A stretch of DNA of 64,000 bases, taken from the NCBI GenBank assembly GCA_045599005.1, contig JAZRVF010000015.1, forward strand, positions 140,074 to 204,073, given 5' to 3'. The notes below the pieces were generated by a model that saw nothing but the letters and a program-made list of their open reading frames with translations, had not been told where the DNA came from and ran no database searches. Origin of the DNA: Treponema_I sp045599005. Lineage in GTDB: Bacteria > Spirochaetota > Spirochaetia > Treponematales > Treponemataceae. The stretch's first letter is position 1; each line of letters opens with the position of its first letter. Below, piece by piece: positions 24,443-33,439 of the stretch. The translations under genes were made by a program, and so were the position numbers.

Positions 24443-25177
24443 TCACGGAGCTACAAACTTGTAACCAATTCCGCGTACTGTCTGAATAATCTGATAGGAA
24501 TCAGAGCGTTCTCCAAGTTTTTCACGGAGGCGTGAGATATGAACATCCAGTGTGCGGCTGTCAACATCCACTTTCTGATTGAAATCATAGGCTTCGTATT
24601 TCAGGCTCTCACGGAATTTGCGGTAAGCGACATATTCACCGGGAAACAGAAAGTCAGTCTTGCGGAGTCTGTCAGGAAAGCGGTCCTTCTTTTCATAAAG
24701 GGCAAGATGTTTCTCAATGCCGCTTTTCGGAATGTCAACAAAACCATTGTTCTCGTGATAAAGACGGATGCATTCAAGAACCTGCTTTCTGCGGCCTCCA
24801 GCAGTCATCTCAAGCTCCAGCTTCTTGTCCTCCATTCTTCTGACTTTGTCATTCTCATCAACTTTCATTTCCCAGATGTTCTGGAAAAGCTGGGCACGTG
24901 TAATAATTTCACCTTCATGCGCATAAAAGAATTTCAGAAGTTCAAACTCTTTTGAGATAAGCGGGATTGTAGCATCAGGGCGAATAATCTGACGGTTTAT
25001 CATATCAATCTGAATCTTTGGTTTGTTCAGTTTCTGACGGATGATTCCGGCAACAGCGTTTCCCCACTCAGAAATAGATTTTCCGTCCAGCACTCTATCA
25101 GATATGCCTTCTCCTGTCACAGAAAAAGATCCGTTTTCTTCTGTTACCGTTATGGTCCATGTGTTTTTTTCTGCCAT
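24443..25177 (-). CDS. PhoB-type winged-helix protein with an insertion and no receiver domain
   Basis: The ATG at 25177 (AAGGAGAGGCT before it) gives 244 residues. The C-terminal half reads as an OmpR/PhoB winged helix in two parts. Helix 1-2 is near 70-95 (PLISKEFELLKFFYAHEGEI then ITRAQLFQNIW); the recognition helix and wing are near 205-244 (VDSRTLDVHISRLREKLG then IIQTVRGIGYKFVAP). Between them lie about 100 charged residues (EMKVDENDKVRRMEDKKLEL ... EYVAYRKFRESLKYEAYDFN) that do not belong to a normal winged helix. The first 60 residues are not a CheY-like receiver: no Asp phosphorylation site or receiver Lys is seen. It may sense something other than phosphorylation. Monocistronic. Confidence 0.8.
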   Translation of the reverse strand: MAEKNTWTITVTEENGSFSVTGEGISDRVLDGKSISEWGNAVAGIIRQKLNKPKIQIDMINRQIIRPDATIPLISKEFELLKFFYAHEGEIITRAQLFQNIWEMKVDENDKVRRMEDKKLELEMTAGGRRKQVLECIRLYHENNGFVDIPKSGIEKHLALYEKKDRFPDRLRKTDFLFPGEYVAYRKFRESLKYEAYDFNQKVDVDSRTLDVHISRLREKLGERSDSYQIIQTVRGIGYKFVAP

Positions 25178-25224
25178 AGCCTCTCCTTGAACACCAAGTC
25201 TCTGCAAAAACTGCAAAGCAAATA

Positions 25225-25242
25225 TTGTTTTATATAAAACAA
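25225..25242. promoter_or_regulatory. Perfect 18-bp palindrome (candidate operator)
   Basis: TTGTTTTATATAAAACAA is identical to its reverse complement. It lies 48 bp upstream of the winged-helix gene start in the AT-rich region shared with ychF, a natural place for autoregulation. Confidence 0.5.
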
Positions 25243-25418
25243 ATTATTTTAAATCCTAAATAGAATTCAATTTTTTTTCTAGTATAATTTTTTCAGTATC
25301 GGGTAAAAAAAAAGTAAATTTGTTTTCTTAAAATAAACTTAAATTTCATTTAAAATATAAAAAGGAATATTCAATAAATCCACAAAAAAATGCTCTGATT
25401 TTTTCGGAAGAAATCGCA

Positions 25419-25448
25419 TTCGACAAAGATTTCAAAATCCGCTAGAAT
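25419..25448 (+). promoter_or_regulatory. Candidate ychF promoter
   Basis: TTCGAC (25419-25424) and TAGAAT (25443-25448) are separated by 18 bp, 28 bp before the ychF start. The -35 is imperfect. Confidence 0.5.
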
Positions 25449-25476
25449 AAATCTGATTCTGTTAAATGGAGTTTTT

Positions 25477-26583
25477 ATGGCTATCAACTGTGGTATTGTA
25501 GGACTGCCAAACGTAGGCAAGTCCACTATTTTTTCTGCTCTTACAGCAGCTCCTGCCGAAGCGGCAAACTATCCTTTCTGTACGATCAACCCCAACGTGG
25601 GTATTGTTGATTTACCTGATTCACGCCTTGACTATCTGGCAGACAAATTCGTTTCAAAGCGCAAGGTTCCCGCAACTGTTGAGTTTGTTGACATTGCAGG
25701 TCTTGTAAAAGGCGCTTCAAAAGGTGAAGGTCTTGGAAACCAGTTTCTGGCAAACATCCGCGAAGTGGGAGTCATTGCCCATGTTGTCCGCTGTTTTGAG
25801 AACCCTGACATTGTCCACGTGAACAACAAAATCGATCCTGCTGATGACATTGAGACAATCAACATGGAACTTGCATTCGCAGATCTTGACACAGTGAACC
25901 GCCGTGCGGAAAAAGCTTCAAAGCTGGCCCGTGTAAGCAAAGAGGAAGCAAAAAAATCAGAGCAGATGCTCAATGCCATTGCAAAAATCAAACCCCTTCT
26001 GGAAAACGGAAAGGCAGCCCGCAATGCTGAACTTACAGAAGACGAGGTTGCGGCACTTTACGACTGCCATCTGATCACAATGAAGCCTGTTCTTTACGTC
26101 TGCAATGTTGACGAAGACGGAATGAAAAACGGCAACAGATACATTGAGACTGTAAAGACAATTGCAGCAGAGGAAAAATCTGATGTTGTGGTGATCTGTG
26201 GAAAATTCGAAGCCGAACTTGCAGAAATGGGTGACCCTGCGGAACGCCTTGAGTTTCTTGGTGAACTCGGTCTCAAGGAAAGCGGACTTTCAGTTCTTGC
26301 CCGCGCCGCCTATCATCTTATGGGACTCCGCACTTTCCTTACAGCGGGACCTGATGAAAGCCGCGCATGGACAATTCATGCGGGAGACACAGCTCCCAAA
26401 GCAGCCGGCGTAATCCACACTGACTTTGAGAAAGGATTCATCAAAGCGGAAGTTTATTCCTTTGAGGATCTGGTTACATACGGAAGCGAAGCAGAAATCA
26501 AGGCTGCAGGAAAATACCGCATTGAAGGAAAAGAATACATCGTTCAGGACGGGGACGTGATTTTCTTCAAATTCAACGTGTGA
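25477..26583 (+). CDS. ychF: Ribosome-associated ATPase YchF (Obg family)
   Basis: YchF (OLA1) is an Obg-family NTPase that prefers ATP and binds ribosomes. The 368 residues carry the P-loop GLPNVGKSTIFSALT (residues 8-22), the G3 element VDIAGLVKGASKGEGLGN near 68-85, the G4 variant CNVDEDG and the C-terminal TGS domain (RTFLTAGPDESRAWTIHAGD). The altered G4 motif is typical of YchF. GGAG lies 8 nt before the ATG. Confidence 0.95.
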   Translation: MAINCGIVGLPNVGKSTIFSALTAAPAEAANYPFCTINPNVGIVDLPDSRLDYLADKFVSKRKVPATVEFVDIAGLVKGASKGEGLGNQFLANIREVGVIAHVVRCFENPDIVHVNNKIDPADDIETINMELAFADLDTVNRRAEKASKLARVSKEEAKKSEQMLNAIAKIKPLLENGKAARNAELTEDEVAALYDCHLITMKPVLYVCNVDEDGMKNGNRYIETVKTIAAEEKSDVVVICGKFEAELAEMGDPAERLEFLGELGLKESGLSVLARAAYHLMGLRTFLTAGPDESRAWTIHAGDTAPKAAGVIHTDFEKGFIKAEVYSFEDLVTYGSEAEIKAAGKYRIEGKEYIVQDGDVIFFKFNV

Positions 26584-26620
26584 TTCTCGGACACTGATTT
26601 AATTACGTAATAAACGCTAT

Positions 26621-26666
26621 CAGAAAGGCAGCATCAATGAAGAAAACTTCGGGTACTGCCTTTCTG
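26621..26666. terminator. Inverted repeat between ychF and the lipoprotein gene
   Basis: CAGAAAGGCAG (26621-26631) pairs perfectly with CTGCCTTTCTG (26656-26666). The loop is long and the downstream T-run is weak (TTTATC), but the place, between convergent genes, suits a shared terminator. Confidence 0.55.
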
Positions 26667-26683
26667 TTTATCTGAGGAAAGAC

Positions 26684-27718
26684 TTACTCGTAATGCCAGT
26701 CGCTTCCATAATATCCCCACAGTCTGCTGTAGGTTGAATTGGATGGAGAAACTGATGCTACATAAAGGTGATTTACGCTCTCTGTCTTTCCGTAGGCCCA
26801 GACACCCAGAATGAGTCTTGAGCCAAAAGAGGCGGAAGCGTTTCCTTCTGCGGCATCTTTTACGGAAGGTTCAGAACCTGAGAGACTGATTTTTTTGTAT
26901 CCGTAACCTGTTGCCGTAAAGATTTCTGATCCTGAAAGGAAAAGTGATTTTATTCCATTTGATCCCACTGAAAGGCTCTTCTTTCCAGCCAGATTACCAG
27001 GCTCTGCATAATCAACAGACTTGCCGTCATAAGCTGCTGAATAGAATCTGCCGCCGTAAGAAACAGAACTGTCATTCACTGAAAAATAATCTGTTCCGGT
27101 GATAGAAGCTGCTGAATGCAGGATTCTGCTGCTTTCACCGCTGAAAAAGTCCGTGACAGTTTTCGGAGAAGGAATACTTTTCCCATTCAGGAGGAATGTG
27201 ATACCTTTGGCGGAATCATCAGGATCTGCGTAACTGATGTAGGCATTGCGTCCGACCGTTGTTCCGTCAGCTGCTTCAAAAACTCCGTTGTCAAAGAAAC
27301 CGGGATTACCGCTCACATCAAATTCTGCGACGCTTTTCCAGTCAGAGGCAGAAAAATCAGTCTTTCCAAGATCGAGGGCTGTGGTTGCGAAAACCTTGTA
27401 TTTTCCACCGATTCCGTCGTTCATTACATACAGATTGGAACTGTCACTCACAACACGCACAATTTTACTTGCCCCGGCCGGAGCGGGCAGTTTTTTCCAG
27501 GAGGCACCATCATCCAGTCCTTTTGTCCAGAGATATCCGTTTGCGGTATAGATCCTGCCGTCAAGAGGAACCATCGATATGACATTTCCGCTGATCTTGC
27601 CGTCAGAAAGGACAACTTCCTGCGCAATGTTATAAAAAATCGGTTCCTGGGAGCAGGAAGTAAAAATCAGTGCCAGAACAGACAGTAAAAGAACAGCAGC
27701 ATTAATTTTATTTTTCAT
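26684..27718 (-). CDS. Lipoprotein of unknown function
   Basis: The 344-residue product has a lipoprotein signal with cleavage before Cys22 (LALIFTSC). The mature part is rich in Ser, Gly, Asp and Tyr, with repeated short strands such as GRIYTANGYLWT, SNLYVMNDGIGGKY and SEIFTATGYGYKKI, suggesting a beta-propeller-like fold. No enzyme motif is seen. It starts 12 bp after the stop of the small outer-membrane barrel gene and is probably co-transcribed with it, so both may work in the outer envelope. Confidence 0.8.
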   Translation of the reverse strand: MKNKINAAVLLLSVLALIFTSCSQEPIFYNIAQEVVLSDGKISGNVISMVPLDGRIYTANGYLWTKGLDDGASWKKLPAPAGASKIVRVVSDSSNLYVMNDGIGGKYKVFATTALDLGKTDFSASDWKSVAEFDVSGNPGFFDNGVFEAADGTTVGRNAYISYADPDDSAKGITFLLNGKSIPSPKTVTDFFSGESSRILHSAASITGTDYFSVNDSSVSYGGRFYSAAYDGKSVDYAEPGNLAGKKSLSVGSNGIKSLFLSGSEIFTATGYGYKKISLSGSEPSVKDAAEGNASASFGSRLILGVWAYGKTESVNHLYVASVSPSNSTYSRLWGYYGSDWHYE

Positions 27719-27730
27719 TTGATCCTCACT

Positions 27731-28315
27731 TTAGAAATGACAGCGGATTGCAGCCTGGATGTCCGGGATCACACCCAGATAATTGTAGTCGGGATTGCTG
27801 TAGAACTGGGGCAGAAGGAAAACGCCGGCAGAAGCACCGAAAGACCATTCCTGGGAAAATCTGTAGAAGACACCGACAGAGGGTTTTGCTGCCAGTCCGA
27901 AATAGAAGCGGTCCGTGTAGTTCTCAAAAGCAACACCAACGCCAAAACTTACAGGAACTTCGAATTTTCCGAATTCAAACTGCCATGTGGGCTTGAAAAG
28001 AACAGGAACAAAATAGAAAACATTACCTGCAATTGTTCCGCAGTAAGAAAAGTTCACTTCTCCACCCAGTGCCAGATTGTCACTCAGGAACATGGAATAA
28101 CCGATGGTTCCTGAACCGCCCACCTTGAGATTTTTTGGAAGAGCAGGAATTACAACCGCAATGTTGAACTGGACATTCTGATCACCTTTCTGGTTCTGTT
28201 TGTAGACAGCTTCAGATTCTGCCAGAAGTGTATCTGCAAAACCGTCCTCAGACTGGGCAAAGATTGCACTGCAGCACAACACCAGGCACAGAGCAAGACA
28301 AATCAATTTTTTCAT
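27731..28315 (-). CDS. Small outer-membrane beta-barrel protein
   Basis: The 194 residues begin with a signal peptide (MKKLICLALCLVLCCSAIFA, cleaved before QSED). The mature protein is a series of amphipathic strands (for example GGEVNFSYCGTIAGNVFYFV, FEVPVSFGVGVAFEN) and ends in a C-terminal Phe, consistent with an eight-stranded barrel. It resembles the small barrel proteins known in treponemes (OmpW-like or TP0733-like), but that assignment is tentative. GAGG lies 6 nt before the ATG. It is first in a two-gene unit with the lipoprotein. Confidence 0.75.
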   Translation of the reverse strand: MKKLICLALCLVLCCSAIFAQSEDGFADTLLAESEAVYKQNQKGDQNVQFNIAVVIPALPKNLKVGGSGTIGYSMFLSDNLALGGEVNFSYCGTIAGNVFYFVPVLFKPTWQFEFGKFEVPVSFGVGVAFENYTDRFYFGLAAKPSVGVFYRFSQEWSFGASAGVFLLPQFYSNPDYNYLGVIPDIQAAIRCHF

Positions 28316-28526
28316 GGGGCCTCACTTCACAGTATGGAAAACGATACTGAAATTCAGTACACTGAATAATACAGAGCATCGGTAAAAAATTCAATTATTG
28401 AGGTCTTGCGCCCCGATGGGACTGCTTTCCCTGTGATTTTTCACCTGCTCTTCTGATACGCAATAAAACATAACACTTTTGGCGGTCAACAGTTACACTC
28501 AATTACAACTGCAAGAGAGGAAAATC

Positions 28527-29399
28527 ATGGCAGCAACAATTATTGACGGATTTGAGATTGCCCGGGCCACACGGGAACGCATTGCAACAGAAGTTAAAGC
28601 ATTGAACGAGAAAGGGATCAGACCCTGTCTTGCCGTTATTCTGGTAGGAGAAAACCCGGCTTCTGTCTCTTACGTCACCGGCAAGCAGAAGGCTCTTGCA
28701 GAAGTAGGAATGGTGGACCGTTCCCTGCACTTGAGTGAAAGCACAACCGAAGAGGAACTTCTTCAGATTATCGACGGACTGAACAAGGATCCTGATGTTC
28801 ACGGAATCCTCGTACAGCTTCCCCTTCCCCGCCACATCAACGAGGAGCGGGTGATCATGGCAATCAGCCCGGAAAAAGACGTGGACGGATTCCATCCCGT
28901 AAGTGTGGGGAACCTGGTCATCGGGAAGCCTTCATTCCTGCCTTGCACACCACACGGAATCATCGAACTTCTCAAAGTGAGCGGAATCAGGACAGACGGT
29001 GCCCACGCAGTGGTTGTCGGACGCTCGAACATCGTCGGAAAACCGGTGGCTCTTCTTCTTGCCCGCCGTGACTGCAACGCGACTGTCACAATCTGCCACA
29101 CGGGAACAAAAAATCTCGCAGAGATCACAAGACAGGCTGACATTCTGATCGCCGCCGTGGGAAAACCTGGCTGCATCACCGCAGACATGATAAAACCAGG
29201 TGCGGCAGTGATTGACGTTGGTGTAAACCGCATTCCTGACAGCACAAAGAAAAGCGGGTTCCGTCTTACCGGAGACGTGGATTTTGAGGCAGCCAAGGAA
29301 ATTGCGTCATTCATCACACCGGTTCCTAAAGGAGTCGGCCCCATGACAATCGCAATGCTCATGCAGAACACACTGGAAGCTGCACAGAACAGACTCTGA
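28527..29399 (+). CDS. folD: Methylenetetrahydrofolate dehydrogenase / cyclohydrolase
   Basis: FolD interconverts 5,10-methylene-THF, methenyl-THF and 10-formyl-THF using NADP. The ATG at 28527 (GAGAGG before it) gives 290 residues. Motifs are PASVSYVTGKQKA near 45 with catalytic Lys, DVHGILVQLPLP near 90, PEKDVDGFHPVSVGNL near 115 and GRSNIVGKPVA near 165 for the dinucleotide. It is followed after 12 bp by folE2, a folate/pterin gene, so the two probably form an operon. Confidence 0.95.
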   Translation: MAATIIDGFEIARATRERIATEVKALNEKGIRPCLAVILVGENPASVSYVTGKQKALAEVGMVDRSLHLSESTTEEELLQIIDGLNKDPDVHGILVQLPLPRHINEERVIMAISPEKDVDGFHPVSVGNLVIGKPSFLPCTPHGIIELLKVSGIRTDGAHAVVVGRSNIVGKPVALLLARRDCNATVTICHTGTKNLAEITRQADILIAAVGKPGCITADMIKPGAAVIDVGVNRIPDSTKKSGFRLTGDVDFEAAKEIASFITPVPKGVGPMTIAMLMQNTLEAAQNRL

Positions 29400-29411
29400 T
29401 TTCAGGAACAG

Positions 29412-30251
29412 ATGACAAAGGACGGCCCGCAATTGCGTGACATTCAGAATGAAAAGGATACAAGAGAGATTCCTCTTGAGAAAGTCGGAGTAAAAGGACT
29501 GAAGTATCCTGTGAAGGTGCTGGACAGGCTGAATAAAACCCAGATGACCACAGGGACTGTGGATCTCTTCGTAAACCTTCCACATGACTTCAAGGGCACA
29601 CACATGAGCCGCTTCATCGAGGTTTTCCATGCCTACCATGATGATCTTTCAATGAAGCGTTTTCTTACAATGCTTGAGGACATGTGCAACCGTCTTGATG
29701 CACAGTGCGCCTTCGGCACAATGACTTTTCCCTTTTTTGTCGAGAAGGAAGCACCTGTAAGCGGCCAGAAAGGAATGATGTGCTACGAATGCACCTACGA
29801 AGGAAAAGTCTCAGCTGACTCAACCTCGGCTGCACCCAACACAGGTTGCGGCCGTGAATTTGCGGTGAGCATCGCGGTTCCTGTTACAACACTCTGCCCC
29901 TGCTCAAAGGCCATAAGCCAGCGCGGCGCCCACAATCAGCGCGGAATTGTTCGCATCAAAGTGCGGAGCACAGGCTTTTTCTGGATTGAGGACATCATTG
30001 AGGCTGCGGAAAAAAGCGCCTCATCCGCCGTCTATTCGCTTCTGAAGCGGGAAGATGAGAAATTCGTTACGGAACAGGCCTATGACAATCCCCGCTTTGT
30101 GGAGGATGTTGTCCGGGAAGTCTATTCCGCGCTCAAAAATTTCCGCACTCCGGAAGGCAACCCGCTTTTCTGCTGGTTCAGTGTGGAAGCGGAAAACTTT
30201 GAGAGCATCCACAACCACAGTGCCTACGCTTACACGGAGTACAATGCATAA
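29412..30251 (+). CDS. folE2: GTP cyclohydrolase I, type IB
   Basis: FolE2 makes 7,8-dihydroneopterin triphosphate from GTP, the first step of folate and queuosine synthesis, and can use metals other than Zn. The 279 residues show the family segments PVKVLDRLNKTQMTTGTVDL near 35, GTHMSRFIEVF near 61-71, and the metal-binding VPVTTLCPCSKAISQRGAHN near 158-177 with its Cys and the active-site His. The start is 12 bp after folD; an RBS (CAGGAACAG) is weak. No folE1 was seen in the window. Confidence 0.95.
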   Translation: MTKDGPQLRDIQNEKDTREIPLEKVGVKGLKYPVKVLDRLNKTQMTTGTVDLFVNLPHDFKGTHMSRFIEVFHAYHDDLSMKRFLTMLEDMCNRLDAQCAFGTMTFPFFVEKEAPVSGQKGMMCYECTYEGKVSADSTSAAPNTGCGREFAVSIAVPVTTLCPCSKAISQRGAHNQRGIVRIKVRSTGFFWIEDIIEAAEKSASSAVYSLLKREDEKFVTEQAYDNPRFVEDVVREVYSALKNFRTPEGNPLFCWFSVEAENFESIHNHSAYAYTEYNA

Positions 30252-30256
30252 AGGGC

Positions 30257-30286
30257 TGCACCGCGGAAAATCACATCAGCGGTGCA
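30257..30286. terminator. Perfect hairpin between folE2 and cls
   Basis: TGCACCGC (30257-30264) pairs with GCGGTGCA (30279-30286). It overlaps the cls stop codon and lies between convergent genes. There is no long U-run on either side, so its terminator role is only likely. Confidence 0.45.
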
Positions 30287-31797
30287 AAAAGTTTGCAGAA
30301 ACTCCACAGAGTCCTCCGCAGGATGAAAGCGTTATCCAGCTTTTCTTTTTCCATCAGTTTTGACCGGTTCAGATCCTCCATGAAGATTCCGCAATATTTC
30401 CGGGTGAAAGGCTCGTCATAGAAAACTAGATTCATCTCAAAATGCAGGTCGAAACTCCGGGTGTCAATGTTCGTTGTTCCCAGAGTCATGATCCGTCTGT
30501 CAATCATCAGCATCTTTGAGTGGATGAATCCGGGATAAGCGTAGAACTTAACACCGAAGCCCATCATCTCGCGTATGTATTCAAAAGCCGCCGCCTTTAC
30601 ATAAGGTTTGTCCCAGTGTTCCGGTACAATGACACACACTTCCTTGCCCGAGAGCGCGGCAACTTTCAGTATGTCAAAGAAAGGCTCGTCCGGCGTGAAA
30701 TAAGGCGTCTGAATATAGACCGATTCTTTTGCATCCATGACCATGCGGACCATAAAGTCGTGGATCTCACGCCGGCTCTGGTTGTTCGGTGCCGAAGTGA
30801 TCAGCTGAGTCGGAATGCGCTCATCACCGGGAACATCGTTTTTAAGTTCGGCAAGAATTTTCTGGTTCAGCGTCTCAACTTCGTCCATGGGAATCAGCTT
30901 TGCAAGTGTCTCCGTGTTCCCCATTGACTTGCGTCCGATAGCCGTACCGTACCAGTCCACAAAAAAAGTCAGAGAAAGACTGTGGACCACGGAACCAGTC
31001 AGCCTAAGGTGAGTGTCCCGCCAGGGAATATCCTTGTTGCAATGAAGTCCCACAATGTACTCATCCCCTACGTTCATACCACCCATGTAGCCAATCTTTC
31101 CATCGATTATCACATTCTTATGGTGATTGCGGTAATTCATCAGGACAGGGGTTCCGAAGCGAATTGGATAGAAAGGATTTGAGGCACCGCCAGCAAGATC
31201 CAGCTGAAGGAAAAAGCGGGCCGGCTGCAGAAGACTGCCCATATCATCGTAGAGAAGACGTACATCAACACCCTGTTTTGCCTTGCGGCAGAGAATCTCC
31301 ATGATCCTGCGGCCGATGTTGTCCCTCTTGAAGATGAAAAATTCCATGTAGATGCTTTTTTCAGCCTGCTCCAGATCCTGACAGAGTTTCTCGAACATGT
31401 CTTTGCCCCAGCAGAAAACTTCCACCGATTCCGTAAAAGCAATTCCGTTGGAAAAATGATTCAGATTCATGGAGATCAGGTCTTCGTAATCAACCAGCAG
31501 CTGATTGTGGAAATTGCCCTTATTCTTCTGATAGAAATCCCGCTGTTCAACAAGAAAATCCTTTGATTCAGTCTGGATGTAACGGCGGATTCTGTCCATT
31601 TTTTTTGTGCTTGTAAAGAAATTGCCGCTGAGCACAATGTAGAGAAAGATTCCGATACCCGGCAGAACCATGAGAATAAGGATCCAGGCAAGCCGCGACG
31701 TAGGTTCCTTGCGCTCAAAAAAGAGGACGAACACAAGGAAAACCAGATTGAGAACATTCAGTACAATGGTCAGAACATCAAAAACATCAAATGTCAT
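30271..31797 (-). CDS. cls: Cardiolipin synthase
   Basis: The enzyme condenses two phosphatidylglycerol molecules to cardiolipin at the membrane. The 508 residues have two N-terminal hydrophobic helices (LTIVLNVLNLVFLVFVLFF; LAWILILMVLPGIGIFLYIV) and two phospholipase D HKD motifs: HHKNVIIDGKIGYMGGMNVG near 230 and IHSKMLMIDRRIMTLGTTNI near 422. This is the usual Cls layout and length. It stands alone, and its start is 18 bp from the stop of the PEGA protein gene in the same orientation. Confidence 0.93.
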   Translation of the reverse strand: MTFDVFDVLTIVLNVLNLVFLVFVLFFERKEPTSRLAWILILMVLPGIGIFLYIVLSGNFFTSTKKMDRIRRYIQTESKDFLVEQRDFYQKNKGNFHNQLLVDYEDLISMNLNHFSNGIAFTESVEVFCWGKDMFEKLCQDLEQAEKSIYMEFFIFKRDNIGRRIMEILCRKAKQGVDVRLLYDDMGSLLQPARFFLQLDLAGGASNPFYPIRFGTPVLMNYRNHHKNVIIDGKIGYMGGMNVGDEYIVGLHCNKDIPWRDTHLRLTGSVVHSLSLTFFVDWYGTAIGRKSMGNTETLAKLIPMDEVETLNQKILAELKNDVPGDERIPTQLITSAPNNQSRREIHDFMVRMVMDAKESVYIQTPYFTPDEPFFDILKVAALSGKEVCVIVPEHWDKPYVKAAAFEYIREMMGFGVKFYAYPGFIHSKMLMIDRRIMTLGTTNIDTRSFDLHFEMNLVFYDEPFTRKYCGIFMEDLNRSKLMEKEKLDNAFILRRTLWSFCKLFAPLM

Positions 31798-31815
31798 GGA
31801 ACCGGATCAGTGTCC

Positions 31816-33381
31816 TCAGAAATAATTCGAGAAACATGCTGTAACACCCCAGACGCCGGGTTTTGCAGTGTCCTGGAACATTGTGTAATCAGCACCGATT
31901 GTAAACAGAGCTGTGGATTTTCCCATAATCAGACTGACTTCCGCACCGGCAGTGGTTCTGTAAAGCAGTGAATCCGCCCAGAGTCCAAAAGACGCGAAAC
32001 TGTTCTGCATCATCAGGGCAACTCCGAATTTTGGAGTCAGCGTTGAGAAATCAAAAGGATTCCCCGGATTTCCAGAAACGATTCCTCCGTTGGCAACAAA
32101 GGTCACAGAATCCGTTTTTGCGGAAAGAAGAACAGAAGCCTCAATTCCCTGAGCCTCATAGCAGTCCGCAAAAACAGGATCAAAAGCGGTGGAAAGTCCC
32201 AGAAGGATTCCGGTTGAGACAGCAAAGTTTTTTCCGGAGACTACGTCAGCAGAATACTTCAGCGAACCGCCGGCAAAGAAGGGCATGTCCTCATCATCAG
32301 ACAGAGGAGAGAAACCGCCGGATAGAGCAATTTCCCAGTTTTCTGCAAAAGTTCCGCCCAGATTCATGGAAACCGGCAGACCGAAACGGGTTCCGTCTGT
32401 AAGGAACCGAGCCCTGAACCCGATGTTTAATGCAGGGATTTCGGAAGCGGAACAGCAGGATACGGCACCTATGCTTTTTCCCGAAAGTCCTGAAGCGGAG
32501 ATATTGAAGACAACAGAACTGTCTATCTTCAGTTTTTTCTCAAATGCAGCAACGGTTTCAGTTCCGTCAGCATTTTTTCCCGAAAGGACAACTTTTGCCG
32601 TATAGACTGCATCCCCGAAAGGCTGCCCTTCTCTTGTGCGTCCGTCCCAGCTGAAACTCTGATTTTTCTGGTTAAAGTTCTTTATGGTGTCTGTAAAAAG
32701 CACCTGACCCCGGGAGTTTTCCACAGTAAGCACGGCGCTTCCCGGTGCAGAGACGGCAAAACTGATGTCTGCAAGGCCGTGTCCCCCCGGATTCCGCGGA
32801 TTGAAGACTGCAGTCTCAGCAGCCGCAGAAATCAGTCTGAAATCATCTTTTTCAAGGACAAGATTTGCTTCGGAATAAAATGTTCTGTTGATAAAAACAT
32901 CGCAGACGGTTTTTCTGTAGCCGAAAGCCTCGGCGGAAACATGATGGACACCTTCGGGAAGTGCAAGCATCACAGAAGTTTTTGATCCGCCCGCAGGATA
33001 AGGTTCCCGGCCCCTGTAGGAAGACAGCGGAATGTCATCAATCATCACCGTACAGTCCAGAATGTTTGTGCTTATCAGCAGGTATCCGGTGATTTCGTCC
33101 ATTTCCAGGTAATAATCATTGGGCTGCCCCGCAGACACCATGATTGCACACTCCTTCCTGTAGAATCCTTTTTTTGAAAGAACAAGTCTGTATGTTCCCG
33201 GTTCAGGGTTCGGAAGAGAGAAAGGTGTCGTTCCGCAGAGGATCCCGTTCAGATAGACTTCCGCACCGCTTACATTTGAGCGGACAGAAAGTCCTGTCAC
33301 AGCAGAATCATCTGCAGAAAGAGGAAAAATCAAAACCAGAGCAAATAAAATCACCATGAGGAAAAGACGTTTTCTGTTCAT
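31816..33381 (-). CDS. PEGA-domain outer-membrane protein
   Basis: The ATG at 33381 gives 521 residues with a signal peptide (NRKRLFLMVILFALVLIFPL ... SADD). A PEGA domain follows (VSGAEVYLNGILCGTTPFSL, near 33-52; a second, VMIDDIPLSSYRG, near 110), then a FlgD-like Ig region (FSWDGRTREGQPFGDAVYTA) and a C-terminal beta-barrel of about 220 residues ending in Phe (FSNYF). It is likely surface-exposed or outer-membrane. A perfect-spacing promoter ends 7 nt before this ATG, so the earlier in-frame ATG at 33390 lies inside the -10 region and cannot be used from it. Ligand unknown. Confidence 0.8.
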   Translation of the reverse strand: MNRKRLFLMVILFALVLIFPLSADDSAVTGLSVRSNVSGAEVYLNGILCGTTPFSLPNPEPGTYRLVLSKKGFYRKECAIMVSAGQPNDYYLEMDEITGYLLISTNILDCTVMIDDIPLSSYRGREPYPAGGSKTSVMLALPEGVHHVSAEAFGYRKTVCDVFINRTFYSEANLVLEKDDFRLISAAAETAVFNPRNPGGHGLADISFAVSAPGSAVLTVENSRGQVLFTDTIKNFNQKNQSFSWDGRTREGQPFGDAVYTAKVVLSGKNADGTETVAAFEKKLKIDSSVVFNISASGLSGKSIGAVSCCSASEIPALNIGFRARFLTDGTRFGLPVSMNLGGTFAENWEIALSGGFSPLSDDEDMPFFAGGSLKYSADVVSGKNFAVSTGILLGLSTAFDPVFADCYEAQGIEASVLLSAKTDSVTFVANGGIVSGNPGNPFDFSTLTPKFGVALMMQNSFASFGLWADSLLYRTTAGAEVSLIMGKSTALFTIGADYTMFQDTAKPGVWGVTACFSNYF

Positions 33382-33388
33382 GAATTTC

Positions 33389-33417
33389 ATTATATTCCAA
33401 AATAATTCCAATGCCAA
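33389..33417 (-). promoter_or_regulatory. Promoter abutting the PEGA protein start
   Basis: On the minus strand TTGGCA (33417-33412) and TATAAT (33394-33389) are separated by exactly 17 bp, and only 7 nt separate the -10 from the ATG at 33381. No Shine-Dalgarno fits between. A leaderless transcript is predicted. Confidence 0.7.
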
Positions 33418-33439
33418 CAAATCAAGAGAATTACAGATT

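Noticed and set aside
24521..24535. 15-bp match (TTCACGGAGGCGTGA) to the core of the CRISPR repeat
   Set aside because: It lies inside the winged-helix gene, coding for the LRE segment of the recognition helix, and the flanks do not match. Coincidence.
28380..28526. Possible folate (THF) riboswitch upstream of folD
   Set aside because: The sequence has no recognisable conserved THF riboswitch core; only unstructured AT-rich leader and a Shine-Dalgarno.
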